Translations under genes and position numbers: made by a program
Notes under the pieces: generated by a model
Told to the model about the DNA's origin: nothing
Databases searched by the model: none
Seen by the model: the letters and a program-made list of their open reading frames with translations, nothing else
In this document: one piece after another, positions 27,837 through 37,042 of the stretch
Layout of the letters: each line of letters begins with the position of its first letter
Position numbering within the stretch: position 1 is the stretch's first letter
NCBI GenBank assembly: GCA_963204915.1
Contig: CAUJHS010000111.1
Coordinates: 1-59,638, forward strand
Reading direction: 5' to 3'
From: Planctomycetota bacterium
GTDB lineage: Bacteria; Planctomycetota; Planctomycetia; Pirellulales; Pirellulaceae
DNA length: 59,638 bases

Positions 27837-29303
27837 TTACCCCACCAGTTCGGGAATGGGTTTGCCATGATCGACGATTGGCGTCGGGCGACCGTTGAAG
27901 TCGCGGATAAACGTTCGCGAGGCATCAATGCCGAGATGGTGATAGATGGTCGCCAAGAAGTCTCCTGGCCCGCAAATGCGCTCAATGGAATCTTCGCCGC
28001 GTTTGTCAGTGGCGCCGATAAACCGTCCCGTTTGAATTCCACCGCCGGCCCAGATATTGGAAAACGCCCTTGGCCAGTGATCTCGCCCTGGCTGCTGCGT
28101 GCCCGCTGGCGCACTCGCGTTACCGGCCCCAGTGCTGGCCGCGTAGCTAATCTTTGGGGTGCGGCCGAACTCCCCCGTGACGACCACTAGTACGCGTTGG
28201 TCGAGACCGCGCTCGTAAATGTCTTCGATGAGCGCGGTAACGGCTTGATCGTACGCGTCGGCGCGAAAGCGCATGGCTTCGAATACGTTGTGGTTGACCG
28301 CGTGATCGTCCCAGTTTTGTACCCGTCCGCAAAGCGGGCCGTTCAAGCTGGTGGTGAGTACGTCGACCCCGGCTTCCACTAAGCGGCGGGCCAACAGTAA
28401 TTGTTGCCCCCAGGTATTCCGGCCATAGCGGTCGCGCGTGCGATCGTCTTCGCGGTTCAAATCAAAGGCATCTTTGGTCCTGGGGTTGGTTAACAACGTC
28501 ATTGCGCGAGTTTCGAACTCGTCAAGAGCGGCGAGTTCTCCCTGTTGATCGAAGGCCCGTTCGAGCGTATCCAGGTTTTGCCGTAAGGCTGAACGACGTC
28601 CCAGGCGACGAACCTCACCCGCGTCGGACAGGCCGATGTTGGGAACCGAGAAAGTTGGCGCATTGGGATCGCCAGAAACCGTGAACGGAGAGTATGCATC
28701 ACCCAAATACGCAGGCCCATTGTATTCCAGCGGAGGATTGACGCCGACATACGCTGGCAACGGGTTCTCACGCGGTCCTTGTTGCGATCGCAAATAGTTC
28801 GCCACCGACATCCAATCGGGATAACGCGGCTTGGGTTTGTCGCGCGTGTCGGGGTCGCCCGAAAGCAACTGCATCGATCCGGCGGGATGGCCTGCAGCCG
28901 TTTGGCGCATTGACCGCAACACCGTGAACTTATCGGCGATGCTGGCCTGCCGGGGAAGCAACTCCGTGAAGTGCAAGCCGGGAACTTTCGTCGAGATGAT
29001 TCCAAAAGGCCCGCGATATTCGCTGCCTGAGTCGGGTTTAGGATCGTAGGAGTCGATGTGCGACAACCCGCCTGGTTGCCAAACCATAATCACGGCGGTC
29101 TTTTCACGATTCGCCGGCAGCGATTCACTTCCCTGAGCCCGGCTCAGAGCCTGCAGCTTAAGAATGCCCGGCAAAGTGAGCGTAGCGAAACCGGCCAAAC
29201 CAGTTTGCAGGAAGCTTCGCCGGCTCGCGCCGTTTCCCCGCGGGCCGGGGCAAGCATGGGGCGATGTAGCTCGGGTCGTCATCGTGTGGCGAGAACGGTT
29301 CAT
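27837..29303 (-). CDS. DUF1501 domain protein (Tat-exported)
   Basis: Protein of 488 residues. A twin-arginine signal (SRRSFLQTGLAGFATLTLPG) begins near residue 28. The mature domain has MVWQPGGLSHIDSYDPKPD at its start, then HFTELLPRQASIADKFTVLR and LVVVTGEFGRTPKISY. These features mark the DUF1501 family, distantly related to the alkaline phosphatase/sulfatase fold; its substrate is unknown. Its ATG overlaps the upstream gene stop by four bases. In planctomycetes this family is almost always encoded beside a DUF1549/DUF1553 protein, as here, so the two probably form an extracytoplasmic pair. Confidence 0.9.
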   Translation of the reverse strand: MNRSRHTMTTRATSPHACPGPRGNGASRRSFLQTGLAGFATLTLPGILKLQALSRAQGSESLPANREKTAVIMVWQPGGLSHIDSYDPKPDSGSEYRGPFGIISTKVPGLHFTELLPRQASIADKFTVLRSMRQTAAGHPAGSMQLLSGDPDTRDKPKPRYPDWMSVANYLRSQQGPRENPLPAYVGVNPPLEYNGPAYLGDAYSPFTVSGDPNAPTFSVPNIGLSDAGEVRRLGRRSALRQNLDTLERAFDQQGELAALDEFETRAMTLLTNPRTKDAFDLNREDDRTRDRYGRNTWGQQLLLARRLVEAGVDVLTTSLNGPLCGRVQNWDDHAVNHNVFEAMRFRADAYDQAVTALIEDIYERGLDQRVLVVVTGEFGRTPKISYAASTGAGNASAPAGTQQPGRDHWPRAFSNIWAGGGIQTGRFIGATDKRGEDSIERICGPGDFLATIYHHLGIDASRTFIRDFNGRPTPIVDHGKPIPELVG

Positions 29304-31561
29304 TTTTTCTCCGCTGGCTTGACGCGAATGGCAATTGGTTCGGACACCACGATATCGACGATATCTTTCGGTTGGGACGCGTCGTTCGCTTTCTTGACCT
29401 GATCTGCGGCCGCGGCCAGAGCGGCAACCGCTGCTTTCTGCCGAGCGGCGATCATTTCCGCAGCCATTTGAATGCCGGGTAAACTCTCGGCCGACGCCGT
29501 CGAAGACTCTTCGGCCAGCTTCTGCGCCTCGGCTTCGAGAGCTTTCACTTCCTGCTCCGCTGCAATCCGAGCTTCTTCCGCCGCTGCGATCAAGTCGGGG
29601 CGATGCCGATACTTCGCAACGGCGCTACCGTAAAGACCGATGAGATAATCTCCCGGCGGCGCTTTTAACGTAGCCAAATCGAATACCGCTTGCGATGTGT
29701 CGGCCGTGAGAGAAACATCGAACGCCGGAGCGCGCTCAAAGCCAGCGCCCGCAGTCTTCAACTGCATGGCGGCGCCCGAGAATTCGCTGCGTCGAATCAG
29801 CATGAGAGGAATTTTAAGCTGCTCTCCCTCCACTACTTCATGAACTCCGCTCACTGAGGGCGCGATGGTGATGGGAGCGAATTCCAATCCGCTTACCGAA
29901 ACCGCCATATCCGCCAAGAGACGAGGACTTGGAATCTCGCCCCAAGAGTCCGGCACTGGCCACGCCATCGACGCCAGCCGGCACGGTCGTGTGACCGTGA
30001 CGCCGCCAATTTCCGCGCGGCCGTAGATTGTCGCGTTCGCCAAAGAGCGAGGCGCTTCTTGATGAGCAGTCACGAGGATGAGTCCGCGCGACTGCCCCGC
30101 AGGAATCTTGAGTCCCTGAGCGGTCACGCCGTCGGGAAAACCCTCCATCATAAAGTCGATTTCTCCGTCGAAGCCATCGCGACGCGCGACCACGACTTCG
30201 AGCGCCATGGTCGAGCCTCCGCGTAACGCTATGGGTTTTGATAGCGCATTCCGATCGCCGTTGCGCAGTTCCATATGCAACGCCCAAGCAACGAGCGCGA
30301 AGTCAGGCGCCGCCTTGCGGATCACCAGGCGATAGATGTTGCGCGGATCGCTCCGCGTGCCGCCAAACAGATCGGAAAGCCGTAACCGATGAACGCCGCT
30401 TTCCTGAATCGTCAATTTGCCAAGAATATCGGACGAACCCGCGTTATACGGCGGGCCGTCGTAGGCGTAACCATTGCTGGAAACTTTGACGGGGCTAGGA
30501 ATATCGGAAAGCTCCGCCACGTCGGTCAGCGCCTCGCCGGCGCCAGCATTACCTACACGCTGCACCAGAATCGCAGGGTCCGTCGGCCGGCCAAGTCGCT
30601 CCGAGGCGACTTCGACCCACCATTCTTCGCCTTGCTGTGCTTCGAATTCAAACAGGTCAACATCGGCGGCCGGAAAGAAACTCCCCGCAATATCGCAAGG
30701 CAAGGAGATTTTCTGTGGCTGGGTGGGTAGGTTATTCGGTTCCGTTTCGGAAACAGCCGGTTGCTCGGAAAGCCCCGCCGGGGGCCACGAGAACGAGTTG
30801 ACTGGCTGAGTCGATGGCTGGCGCACCAGGGGCGCGTCGCCCGGCAACTCCCACAAGCCGAGGCGATAAAAAAAGGCCGGTCCACCTTTGAAGGTCAAAT
30901 CGTGAACCTTAATGACATAGCGGCCATCTTCAGGAACCGTGAAATCGAGCGCGCCGCCGCGGCGCTCGACCAACAAATCGCGACCCGCCGCATCGCCAAT
31001 CACGACGACCGCGTCCAGTTTCGAATCGATGCCGCGGGTGGCGCAGTCGACGATAACGCGCTGCCCCTTGCGTCCCTCGAAAACGTAGTGATCGATCCCC
31101 TTTGCCGAGGCGACCCCATTACAAATGGAATTCAGCGGCAACTCCATTGCCATGGCGAGCGATGTGTTGGGCTGCTTCTGATTGACTTCCGTCAATTTGC
31201 TGACGGAAAACACGCGCGACGAAGACAGCCCCAACCGCGTCATCACGCGAGCTTCGTATACGCCCGGGGGGCAGTCTGGGGCAATTGTCACGATGTATTC
31301 GTTCGGAATAGGTTGCCCCATCGCGTTGGGCTTTGAGCTCGCGGCGATTCGCGCATCGGAAAACGCCAGTTGCTCCACGTCTTCCAGGTTCTCGCCTGTG
31401 ATCTTAACTTCGACCTGGGCGCCTGCTCGGCCGCCCATTGGCATGGTGGTTAGCAGACGTGGAGCCGGCAGGCAGACCGACTGTGCAACCAATACGGGTG
31501 CTAAGCCAAGCCATACCACGACGGCGAGCGTCAAAACGCGCAAATGAACGGTAGAGACCAT
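29300..31561 (-). CDS. Exported protein with TIG-like and PPC-type domains
   Basis: Protein of 753 residues with a signal peptide (about 1-27). An IPT/TIG-like strand pattern follows at about residues 35-110 (GGRAGAQVEVKITGENLEDV). Next comes a pre-peptidase C-terminal (PPC)-like domain at about 150-235 (YVFEGRKGQRVIVDC and GRYVIKVHDLTFKGG) and a second related region at about 280-390 (DVDLFEFEAQQGEEWWVEV). The last ~60 residues are an Ala/Glu-rich helical, probably coiled-coil segment (AEEARIAAEQEVKALEAEA). It is the middle gene of the trio, seven bases after the DUF1549 gene and overlapping the DUF1501 gene. Such proteins are common in planctomycetes; the role is unknown, probably structural or adhesive. 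Confidence 0.75.
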   Translation of the reverse strand: MVSTVHLRVLTLAVVVWLGLAPVLVAQSVCLPAPRLLTTMPMGGRAGAQVEVKITGENLEDVEQLAFSDARIAASSKPNAMGQPIPNEYIVTIAPDCPPGVYEARVMTRLGLSSSRVFSVSKLTEVNQKQPNTSLAMAMELPLNSICNGVASAKGIDHYVFEGRKGQRVIVDCATRGIDSKLDAVVVIGDAAGRDLLVERRGGALDFTVPEDGRYVIKVHDLTFKGGPAFFYRLGLWELPGDAPLVRQPSTQPVNSFSWPPAGLSEQPAVSETEPNNLPTQPQKISLPCDIAGSFFPAADVDLFEFEAQQGEEWWVEVASERLGRPTDPAILVQRVGNAGAGEALTDVAELSDIPSPVKVSSNGYAYDGPPYNAGSSDILGKLTIQESGVHRLRLSDLFGGTRSDPRNIYRLVIRKAAPDFALVAWALHMELRNGDRNALSKPIALRGGSTMALEVVVARRDGFDGEIDFMMEGFPDGVTAQGLKIPAGQSRGLILVTAHQEAPRSLANATIYGRAEIGGVTVTRPCRLASMAWPVPDSWGEIPSPRLLADMAVSVSGLEFAPITIAPSVSGVHEVVEGEQLKIPLMLIRRSEFSGAAMQLKTAGAGFERAPAFDVSLTADTSQAVFDLATLKAPPGDYLIGLYGSAVAKYRHRPDLIAAAEEARIAAEQEVKALEAEAQKLAEESSTASAESLPGIQMAAEMIAARQKAAVAALAAAADQVKKANDASQPKDIVDIVVSEPIAIRVKPAEKK

Positions 31562-31568
31562 CGGCCTA

Positions 31569-33818
31569 TTAATGATTGAATAGAAATTCTTTGGTGTTGA
31601 TCAACGCCCAGACCAAATCTTGAAAATTCTCGCGTGCGGCCCTTTGAGCATCAACTGGCTGACCCGCTGCATCCAGCGGGATTTCGGCCAGAAAGTCTAA
31701 AGCGGTTTTCAGTTCGTCCGCTCGCGGCTCGCGGGAAAACGCCGCCTGATAGAGGCTTCGAACCTTCGTCTCGGCGGGTAGGTCTTCTTTCGCTAAACGT
31801 TCCGCGCGGCCATTGGGGAATGCAAGCTTCGCTTTGATGTCCGGCGCATTAATCAAATGTAAGCTTTGCGCGAGGCTCGAAGATTGCACACGTTCACATT
31901 CGCAAACGCTTTCGCCTTCGGGCCGACCAAAGACACGCAAGAACGGCGAGGACCGGTTGTAGCTGTTATCGGGCAGCGCAACCGCCCGAGTGCCGGGCGG
32001 GAGACTGGGGAAATCGGTCGAGGCGCTCGTCACGTAGTCGATGGCATCGAGAAGAACTTCGGCTTGCAGTCTTCGCGGGTAATAGCGCGAGTAATTCTGC
32101 CGATCGGACACATTGAACTCGTTGGGGACCGCACTTAGTTGGTACGCCTGCGAACTCGTAATGACGCGAACCAACTCCTTCAAATCAAAACCACTGGCGA
32201 TAAAGTGCTGCTCTAACGCGGCCAATAACTCGGGATTGGTGGGTGGGTTGGTGTCGCGAATATCATCTTCCGGCTCGATCAATCCGCGATGGAAAAAGTG
32301 TTTCCAATAACGGTTCACTAAAGCTTTGGCGAAAAACGGATTGTTCGGATTGCTCATCCAGTCGGCAAGCCGCAGGCGCGGATCTTCATCGGCGGAAATG
32401 TCGCCCACGGCGTCGCCCAGCGCGGCCGGTTTCTTTGGCGCCCCCGTCTTAATGTTCACTGCGGTTGCGATCCCGCGCTTGTGAAAGATCAAGTCTTCGC
32501 CTCGCGTACCCGAGGGTTTGCGGCCAACTTGAGTAAAAAACGCCGATAGCGAGTAGTAATCATCCTGGCTCCAGCGCTCAAAAGGATGATGGTGACATTG
32601 GGCGCACTGCACGCGCACACCCAAAAAGAGCTGGGCGACGTCTTCAAGTTGCTGTTTCGGTTCGACCACCCGCTTGTACCAGGCGACAGGTGGGTTACCA
32701 ATTACGGTTCCTGTCGCCGCCAACAACTCCCGCACAAATTGATCGTATGGCTTATTGGCCAGCAGGCTGTCGCGCACCCAAGCATGAAAGGCGAAGTTGG
32801 CCACGATGTCGCTGGCGTCGTCGCGACGGTTCTTTAGAAGCGCCGTCCACTTGTTTGCAAAGTAGTCAGCATAATCAGGACTGCGTAACAGGTTCTCAAT
32901 CAATCGGTCTCGCTTATCGGAGCTTGCGTCGGCCAGAAACGCGGCCGCCTCTTCTTCGGTGGGCAACCGGCCGCCGATGTCGAGCGTCACACGGCGAAGA
33001 AATGTTTCATCATCACAAAGAGACGATGGGGGAATGCCGAGTTTCCTTAAATTGCCGAACACATGTTCGTCAACAAAGTTCTTGGCGACCGGCATGGCAT
33101 CGACTGGCGCCCCCAGCGGAGCCGAGGCGCTAAACACCGCCACCTTTCCCTGGTAACGAACCATCACGGCCACGTTACCGGACGCGCCAAGGATCTTTAC
33201 GAGCCCAAAATCCGTGACTGCGGCCATGTCGCGATCGTTCGATTCGTATAATGCCAGTCGCGTCACGTCGCGCACGCGGCCGTCGGAGTAATGGGCCAAC
33301 GCGGTGAGTTGTTGCTCTCCCTGTCGCGCGATCGTCATGCGCGCGGGTTGAACCTCAAATGCGATGAGCGTTGCATCCTGTTCGCGCTGATAAGGAGCGC
33401 CTTGGCGAATCCACTCACGAAGCAGGTTGTAGCTCTCCGACGAAGGATCTAGCCGGATTCCGCCGCCGTGAGGCAGTTCGCCTGATGCCTTGCGTAGCAG
33501 TAGACTTTGCTCAGGAGCTGCAAAGGAAACTCGCCGACCTCGTCCTTCTTTAACTAAGTGGTCGTAGTCTTCCTGAGGTTCGAATCCATATAACGAGAGC
33601 TGAAACCCGTTCTGACCGCCTCCCGCCTTCGCATGGCAAACCCCCACGTTGCAGCCCGCCTTTGTGAACAGCGGCATTATATCGTTAGCAAAACTGATGG
33701 GCTGTTCGCTTGCCGAGGCGCCTCTTGCCGCCACCAATATCAAAAGAAGGGCGATAATCGTCGAACTTAAAACGAACGGACGAACTGTGCGGCGGGAAGG
33801 GGTATTGAGGTGGGGCAT
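31569..33818 (-). CDS. DUF1549/DUF1553 protein with N-terminal cytochrome-c-like domain
   Basis: Protein of 749 residues. Signal/anchor about 1-37. The planctomycete cytochrome-c-like PSCyt domain follows with the motif C56-NVGV-C61-H62 (KAGCNVGVCHAKAGGGQNGF), a CX4CH variant of the usual haem site, and LLREWIRQGAP at its end. A short Ig-like segment leads to DUF1549 (DETFLRRVTLDIGGRLPTEE and QCAQCHHHPFERW) and then DUF1553 (DWMSNPNNPFFAKALVNRYW to the end). It is the first gene of the three-gene operon. The family is proposed to act in extracytoplasmic redox or polysaccharide breakdown; no activity is established. Confidence 0.92.
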   Translation of the reverse strand: MPHLNTPSRRTVRPFVLSSTIIALLLILVAARGASASEQPISFANDIMPLFTKAGCNVGVCHAKAGGGQNGFQLSLYGFEPQEDYDHLVKEGRGRRVSFAAPEQSLLLRKASGELPHGGGIRLDPSSESYNLLREWIRQGAPYQREQDATLIAFEVQPARMTIARQGEQQLTALAHYSDGRVRDVTRLALYESNDRDMAAVTDFGLVKILGASGNVAVMVRYQGKVAVFSASAPLGAPVDAMPVAKNFVDEHVFGNLRKLGIPPSSLCDDETFLRRVTLDIGGRLPTEEEAAAFLADASSDKRDRLIENLLRSPDYADYFANKWTALLKNRRDDASDIVANFAFHAWVRDSLLANKPYDQFVRELLAATGTVIGNPPVAWYKRVVEPKQQLEDVAQLFLGVRVQCAQCHHHPFERWSQDDYYSLSAFFTQVGRKPSGTRGEDLIFHKRGIATAVNIKTGAPKKPAALGDAVGDISADEDPRLRLADWMSNPNNPFFAKALVNRYWKHFFHRGLIEPEDDIRDTNPPTNPELLAALEQHFIASGFDLKELVRVITSSQAYQLSAVPNEFNVSDRQNYSRYYPRRLQAEVLLDAIDYVTSASTDFPSLPPGTRAVALPDNSYNRSSPFLRVFGRPEGESVCECERVQSSSLAQSLHLINAPDIKAKLAFPNGRAERLAKEDLPAETKVRSLYQAAFSREPRADELKTALDFLAEIPLDAAGQPVDAQRAARENFQDLVWALINTKEFLFNH

Positions 33819-33951
33819 GGCGAATTCGCGGCGGGAACGCTTTAACCTTGAGAACGCGGCAAAACGTCGTTACCGACGCCCTCAATTCCAGCGTATGGAT
33901 AAGCCGACTTTAATATGTTGGCTGGCTCAGGTCAATGCGCCTCGGCGCAGC

Positions 33952-33983
33952 ACAACGCCGCGAAGATCCCCCCGCGGCGTTGT
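33952..33983. terminator. Perfect 11-bp hairpin between the DUF4912 and DUF1549 genes
   Basis: ACAACGCCGCG (33952-33962) and CGCGGCGTTGT (33973-33983) form a perfect stem with a ten-base loop. It lies 35 bases after the DUF4912 stop in the minus direction. There is no long U-run, so termination efficiency is uncertain. Confidence 0.45.
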
Positions 33984-34017
33984 TGAATTAGCCCAGATCG
34001 AATGTCTTGCCCGACAC

Positions 34018-35403
34018 CTATTGTTCGTTTGGATCGTGAACCAACGGCTCCATCACTTTGGTGTTGCGTTCAATGGCCAGCACAATGGTGCGTTCTTCAA
34101 CACCGTCACGGCTTGAGGCGGTCACCGGAAGCACTTGGCGTCGATCGGGCAGTTCCAGACGCACTGCGAAGCCGCCGTCGGGACGCAACTTGACCGGCTC
34201 GCCCGAGATATTCACATGGGCGTCTGGCTTGGTCGAACCAAAGACGATGATCTCCGCGTCGACTTCGAAATGAAAGTCACGATCGCGCTGCAGCATGCGT
34301 TCCGCGCCGGCTCCAAAACGTGCGCCAGACGATCCCATCGGGCGACGCAATCGTTCTTCGAACACGTCCTGTAAATCGCCTTTTTCGCTGGCGAACCCGC
34401 CGCTGAGAGCGTAAATCTTTTCGTAATTCTCGGCCACGTCTGTCCAGTTACGGTCCACCGCGTCGGCGCTTCCGGGTTGTGGCGTGGTCACAGTGTTACT
34501 GCGCGCCAATGCGTGAAAACGGCCATCTTCGGCCAAATAGCCAATGTCGACGCGGAAACTCTGCGGCGGGTTATGAACGTCGATATACCAGTTGTTCACG
34601 CCGCCATGAATTTCCATATCTCGCACGACGCGCTCGACCGAACTTGTGGAGCCGCCAGTTTCGACTTCAATCAACCGCAACACCGGCCGTGCCGCGTGCC
34701 AATGTTCGGCCATCGAGGCCTGAGCCCGCAACACGCTTTGACGAGAGATATCCCAGCAGGCCTGTAACCAGTAGGGGTCTCGCACCAGCAACACCACCCG
34801 ATCTTTCACATGGCCGTTTTTGCCCGACGCCAAGGCGTTGGCGGAATTTCCGGCTTTATTCTTTGCCGCATTATTGTTCTTTTGCACCGTTTCTAAACGC
34901 CGGCGCACTTCGCTCGCATACGCCAAATCTTTTAATTGCTCGCGACGAACGGAATCCTCTTGAATGCGGCGCAACGCGATATTGTTTTTCCGCTTGGATG
35001 GGGAGGCGGCTTGATTGCCGCCTGCTACCGAACTGCCGCTCTTCGCAGTCCTTCGGGTCGTCGCACTCTTTTGAGTTGATCGCTGAGACGCCGACTTTCG
35101 TGCCGGTTGAGTGCTTGCGGATGCGGACCGGGCGCGCGAACGTGGCGCGGCGGCTTTTGCTGCAGAGCCCTTTCCGCCTGCTTTAGCAGACGACTTTGTT
35201 GCCGTGCGAGGACTTGAATGCGACACTTTGCCCGACGATTTGGCAAGGGTGGACTTGCCAGTCGACTTTCCTCGCTCCAGGCGAGCGAGGGCTTGCAGGA
35301 GTTGATCGCGCCGCATGGCGTGCCAACCCCGGACTCCCTTCCTCTTGGCGATTTCCGCCAGTTCTTTCGTCGTATGGGATTTGAAGGAGGCTGCGGTTAT
35401 CAA
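34018..35403 (-). CDS. DUF4912 protein with Rho-N/SAP-like head and basic linker
   Basis: About 461 residues. Residues ~1-45 form a Rho-N/SAP-like helical motif (TKELAEIAKRKGVRGWHAMR then RDQLLQALARL). Residues ~46-150 are a low-complexity Lys/Ser/Ala linker like a histone H1 tail. Two DUF4912-type modules follow, beginning VVLLVRDPYWLQACWDISR and including VNNWYIDVHNPPQSFRVDIG. The TTG at 35403 is chosen because GAGGTGAT lies about six bases upstream and the product then begins MITAASFKS; a GTG at 35412 overlaps that Shine-Dalgarno site. The family function is unknown; a nucleic-acid-binding role is suggested by the head and the basic linker. Confidence 0.8.
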   Translation of the reverse strand: MITAASFKSHTTKELAEIAKRKGVRGWHAMRRDQLLQALARLERGKSTGKSTLAKSSGKVSHSSPRTATKSSAKAGGKGSAAKAAAPRSRARSASASTQPARKSASQRSTQKSATTRRTAKSGSSVAGGNQAASPSKRKNNIALRRIQEDSVRREQLKDLAYASEVRRRLETVQKNNNAAKNKAGNSANALASGKNGHVKDRVVLLVRDPYWLQACWDISRQSVLRAQASMAEHWHAARPVLRLIEVETGGSTSSVERVVRDMEIHGGVNNWYIDVHNPPQSFRVDIGYLAEDGRFHALARSNTVTTPQPGSADAVDRNWTDVAENYEKIYALSGGFASEKGDLQDVFEERLRRPMGSSGARFGAGAERMLQRDRDFHFEVDAEIIVFGSTKPDAHVNISGEPVKLRPDGGFAVRLELPDRRQVLPVTASSRDGVEERTIVLAIERNTKVMEPLVHDPNEQ

Positions 35404-36168
35404 GGGTATCACCTCGGTCGGTTGCTCCCTGGGGGCTCGGCGCAGACCCTCAGCGAAGTTGGTGGATCGAGCGTCGTCCGTGACAGGCCAAAACGCTCAT
35501 TACCCACGCGGCAATCCCTAGCCGAATGAGATCACAGAATTGTAAGCTAGCCTCTTGCTTTGACTTACCTTGTTCCAGCAAAATCGCTGGAGGGATGGCG
35601 ACCTACCAAAACAGGGTTAGATGGTGGGTTCAGTCGTTGGCCTCTTCTCCCAAATGTGGACCTTTTTGGAGCCGTCGCCTAGACATTTCCTCCGAAGCCG
35701 CCATCGTGCTGCTTCTAAAGATCAGTAGGTCATGTCTGTGAGTTTGAGTCTAATCAAATCGACGGAAAAACGCAATGACGCGACTTGGCATTGACGCGCA
35801 AAACCGACAAAAAATCGTGTTTGACGACTCAAAAAAACCTGCTTTGCTCCCCGCCGAAACACACACAATGCAACTACACTTTCACCCATTGACTCTTAAC
35901 CACAGTTCACAAAACGACAAAAAGTCCATAAACGCTTTGCACGTTGGCATTTACGACCAGGAAGGTACTTTGTGAAAAAAAGCACGAATTACCACTGCCC
36001 CTTGGTTGACGCTCCCAGCGCCTTCAGATAGATTGTCCAAACCTTTAAGAAAAACACTTTCACGGCGAAGCCCCACGGTCGACACCAACTTCGCAGGAAG
36101 TGTGCTAAGGCCCTCTCGTATAACGGATTGCGTCGAGAGCGGCAGTCCTCTCCATCCACGTACCAGGC
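35404..36168. other. Divergent intergenic region between DUF4912 and the ATP synthase operon
   Basis: Region of 765 bases between divergent genes, AT-rich in the middle (35750-35990). It contains the candidate atp promoter listed separately and a small hairpin (CTCTCG 36113-36118 with CGAGAG 36134-36139). Open frames of 66-71 codons on the plus strand have no family features. It probably serves as promoter region for both directions. Confidence 0.5.
36006..36034 (+). promoter_or_regulatory. Candidate sigma-70-type promoter of the ATP synthase operon
   Basis: TTGACG (36006-36011) and TAGATT (36029-36034) are separated by exactly 17 bases, matching the consensus at five and four of six positions. 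Transcription would start near 36041, giving a leader of about 130 bases before atpZ/I. Confidence 0.5.
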
Positions 36169-36423
36169 GTGGCCCAGATCCCTCCGGAAGATTCCTCCGA
36201 CACCCGATCTCCTCTTGCGATTGCCTATCAGTGGGCATGGCGCGTGATTGCGGTTGCGTTGGAAATGGTGGTTCCAGGTTTGATGGGTTATGGCCTCGAT
36301 GTGTGGCTGGGTACGCGAGCGTTGTTTGTGATTATCGGTTTCGTATTGGGTATGGCGCTGGGAGTTTGGCATTTGACGCGTATCGCGGCCGAACTGAACG
36401 GCGCCAAGCGAAAAGCTCGGTGA
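36169..36423 (+). CDS. AtpZ/AtpI-family ATP synthase accessory protein
   Basis: Small membrane protein of 84 residues with two helices (about 27-48 and 50-70) separated by GLDVWLGTR, and a basic tail GAKRKAR. This layout is that of AtpZ/AtpI proteins that precede F-type ATP synthase genes and are thought to help magnesium or c-ring handling during assembly. The start is GTG at 36169. It is the first gene of the atp operon; the position supports the assignment more than the sequence, which is weakly conserved. Confidence 0.75.
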   Translation: MAQIPPEDSSDTRSPLAIAYQWAWRVIAVALEMVVPGLMGYGLDVWLGTRALFVIIGFVLGMALGVWHLTRIAAELNGAKRKAR

Positions 36424-36494
36424 TTGATTCCGTTGATCGCTGTCTGACAGGTTTCCTGGGGCTTGATGTGTAAGCACGGTGAAACTCTTTGAAG

Positions 36495-36956
36495 ATGGCG
36501 ACAGTGGGGCGGGATTGGCGGTGTTGTTCGGAGTCCACCCCTTTGCTGCTTGGGTTGGTCGTGGGTCGCAGCCTTTTGAGTCGCTTGGGTTGGTTTGTTG
36601 CGATCATGGCCGCTTTAGCCGCGGTTGTCGCTCCAATCGGCTATTGGTTTTCGGGTGGGGTTGGGTTGGCTTGCGTCGGCACGGCCAACGGCTTGTGCGT
36701 CGTGGTCGGCGTGCTGGCCTTGATGATTCAAACGCGAATCACGGCCCCACATTTAGCGTTGGCGCACGTACTGGTCGGATTTTTCCTTCGTATGGGAATT
36801 CCGCTCGCCGTTTGCATGGTGGTGTACTTGCGAAAGAGCCCCTTGGCCGACGCGGGGTTTGTGTTTTACTTACTGGTTTTTTACATGGCTGCCTTGGCGG
36901 CAGGGACCGGCGTGATGCTTCCGGCACTTGAGTCCCGCCAGGTGAAAAGATATTGA
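36495..36956 (+). CDS. ATP synthase subunit I-like membrane protein
   Basis: About 153 residues with four hydrophobic helices: RLGWFVAIMAALAAVVAPIG, a second ending CVVVGVLALMIQTR, then ALAHVLVGFFLRMGIPLAV and FYLLVFYMAALAAGTGVMLP. The short basic end is ESRQVKRY. Its place between atpZ/I and atpB, and the four-helix form, fit the poorly conserved AtpI/subunit I group. The ATG at 36495 is taken; a TTG two codons earlier is possible. Confidence rests mainly on operon position. Confidence 0.65.
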   Translation: MATVGRDWRCCSESTPLLLGLVVGRSLLSRLGWFVAIMAALAAVVAPIGYWFSGGVGLACVGTANGLCVVVGVLALMIQTRITAPHLALAHVLVGFFLRMGIPLAVCMVVYLRKSPLADAGFVFYLLVFYMAALAAGTGVMLPALESRQVKRY

Positions 36957-37042
36957 TACGACACAAAGAGTTCGACGCGTACAGTTGATCGGTGAGAGGG
37001 CGTCAGAGCGCCCCCTGATTTTCTACGAGATCCTTGGTTGCG

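Noticed and set aside
35526-35975. Possible small plus-strand genes upstream of the atp operon
   Set aside because: Frames of 66-71 codons with no ribosome-binding site, hydrophobic pattern or recognisable motif.
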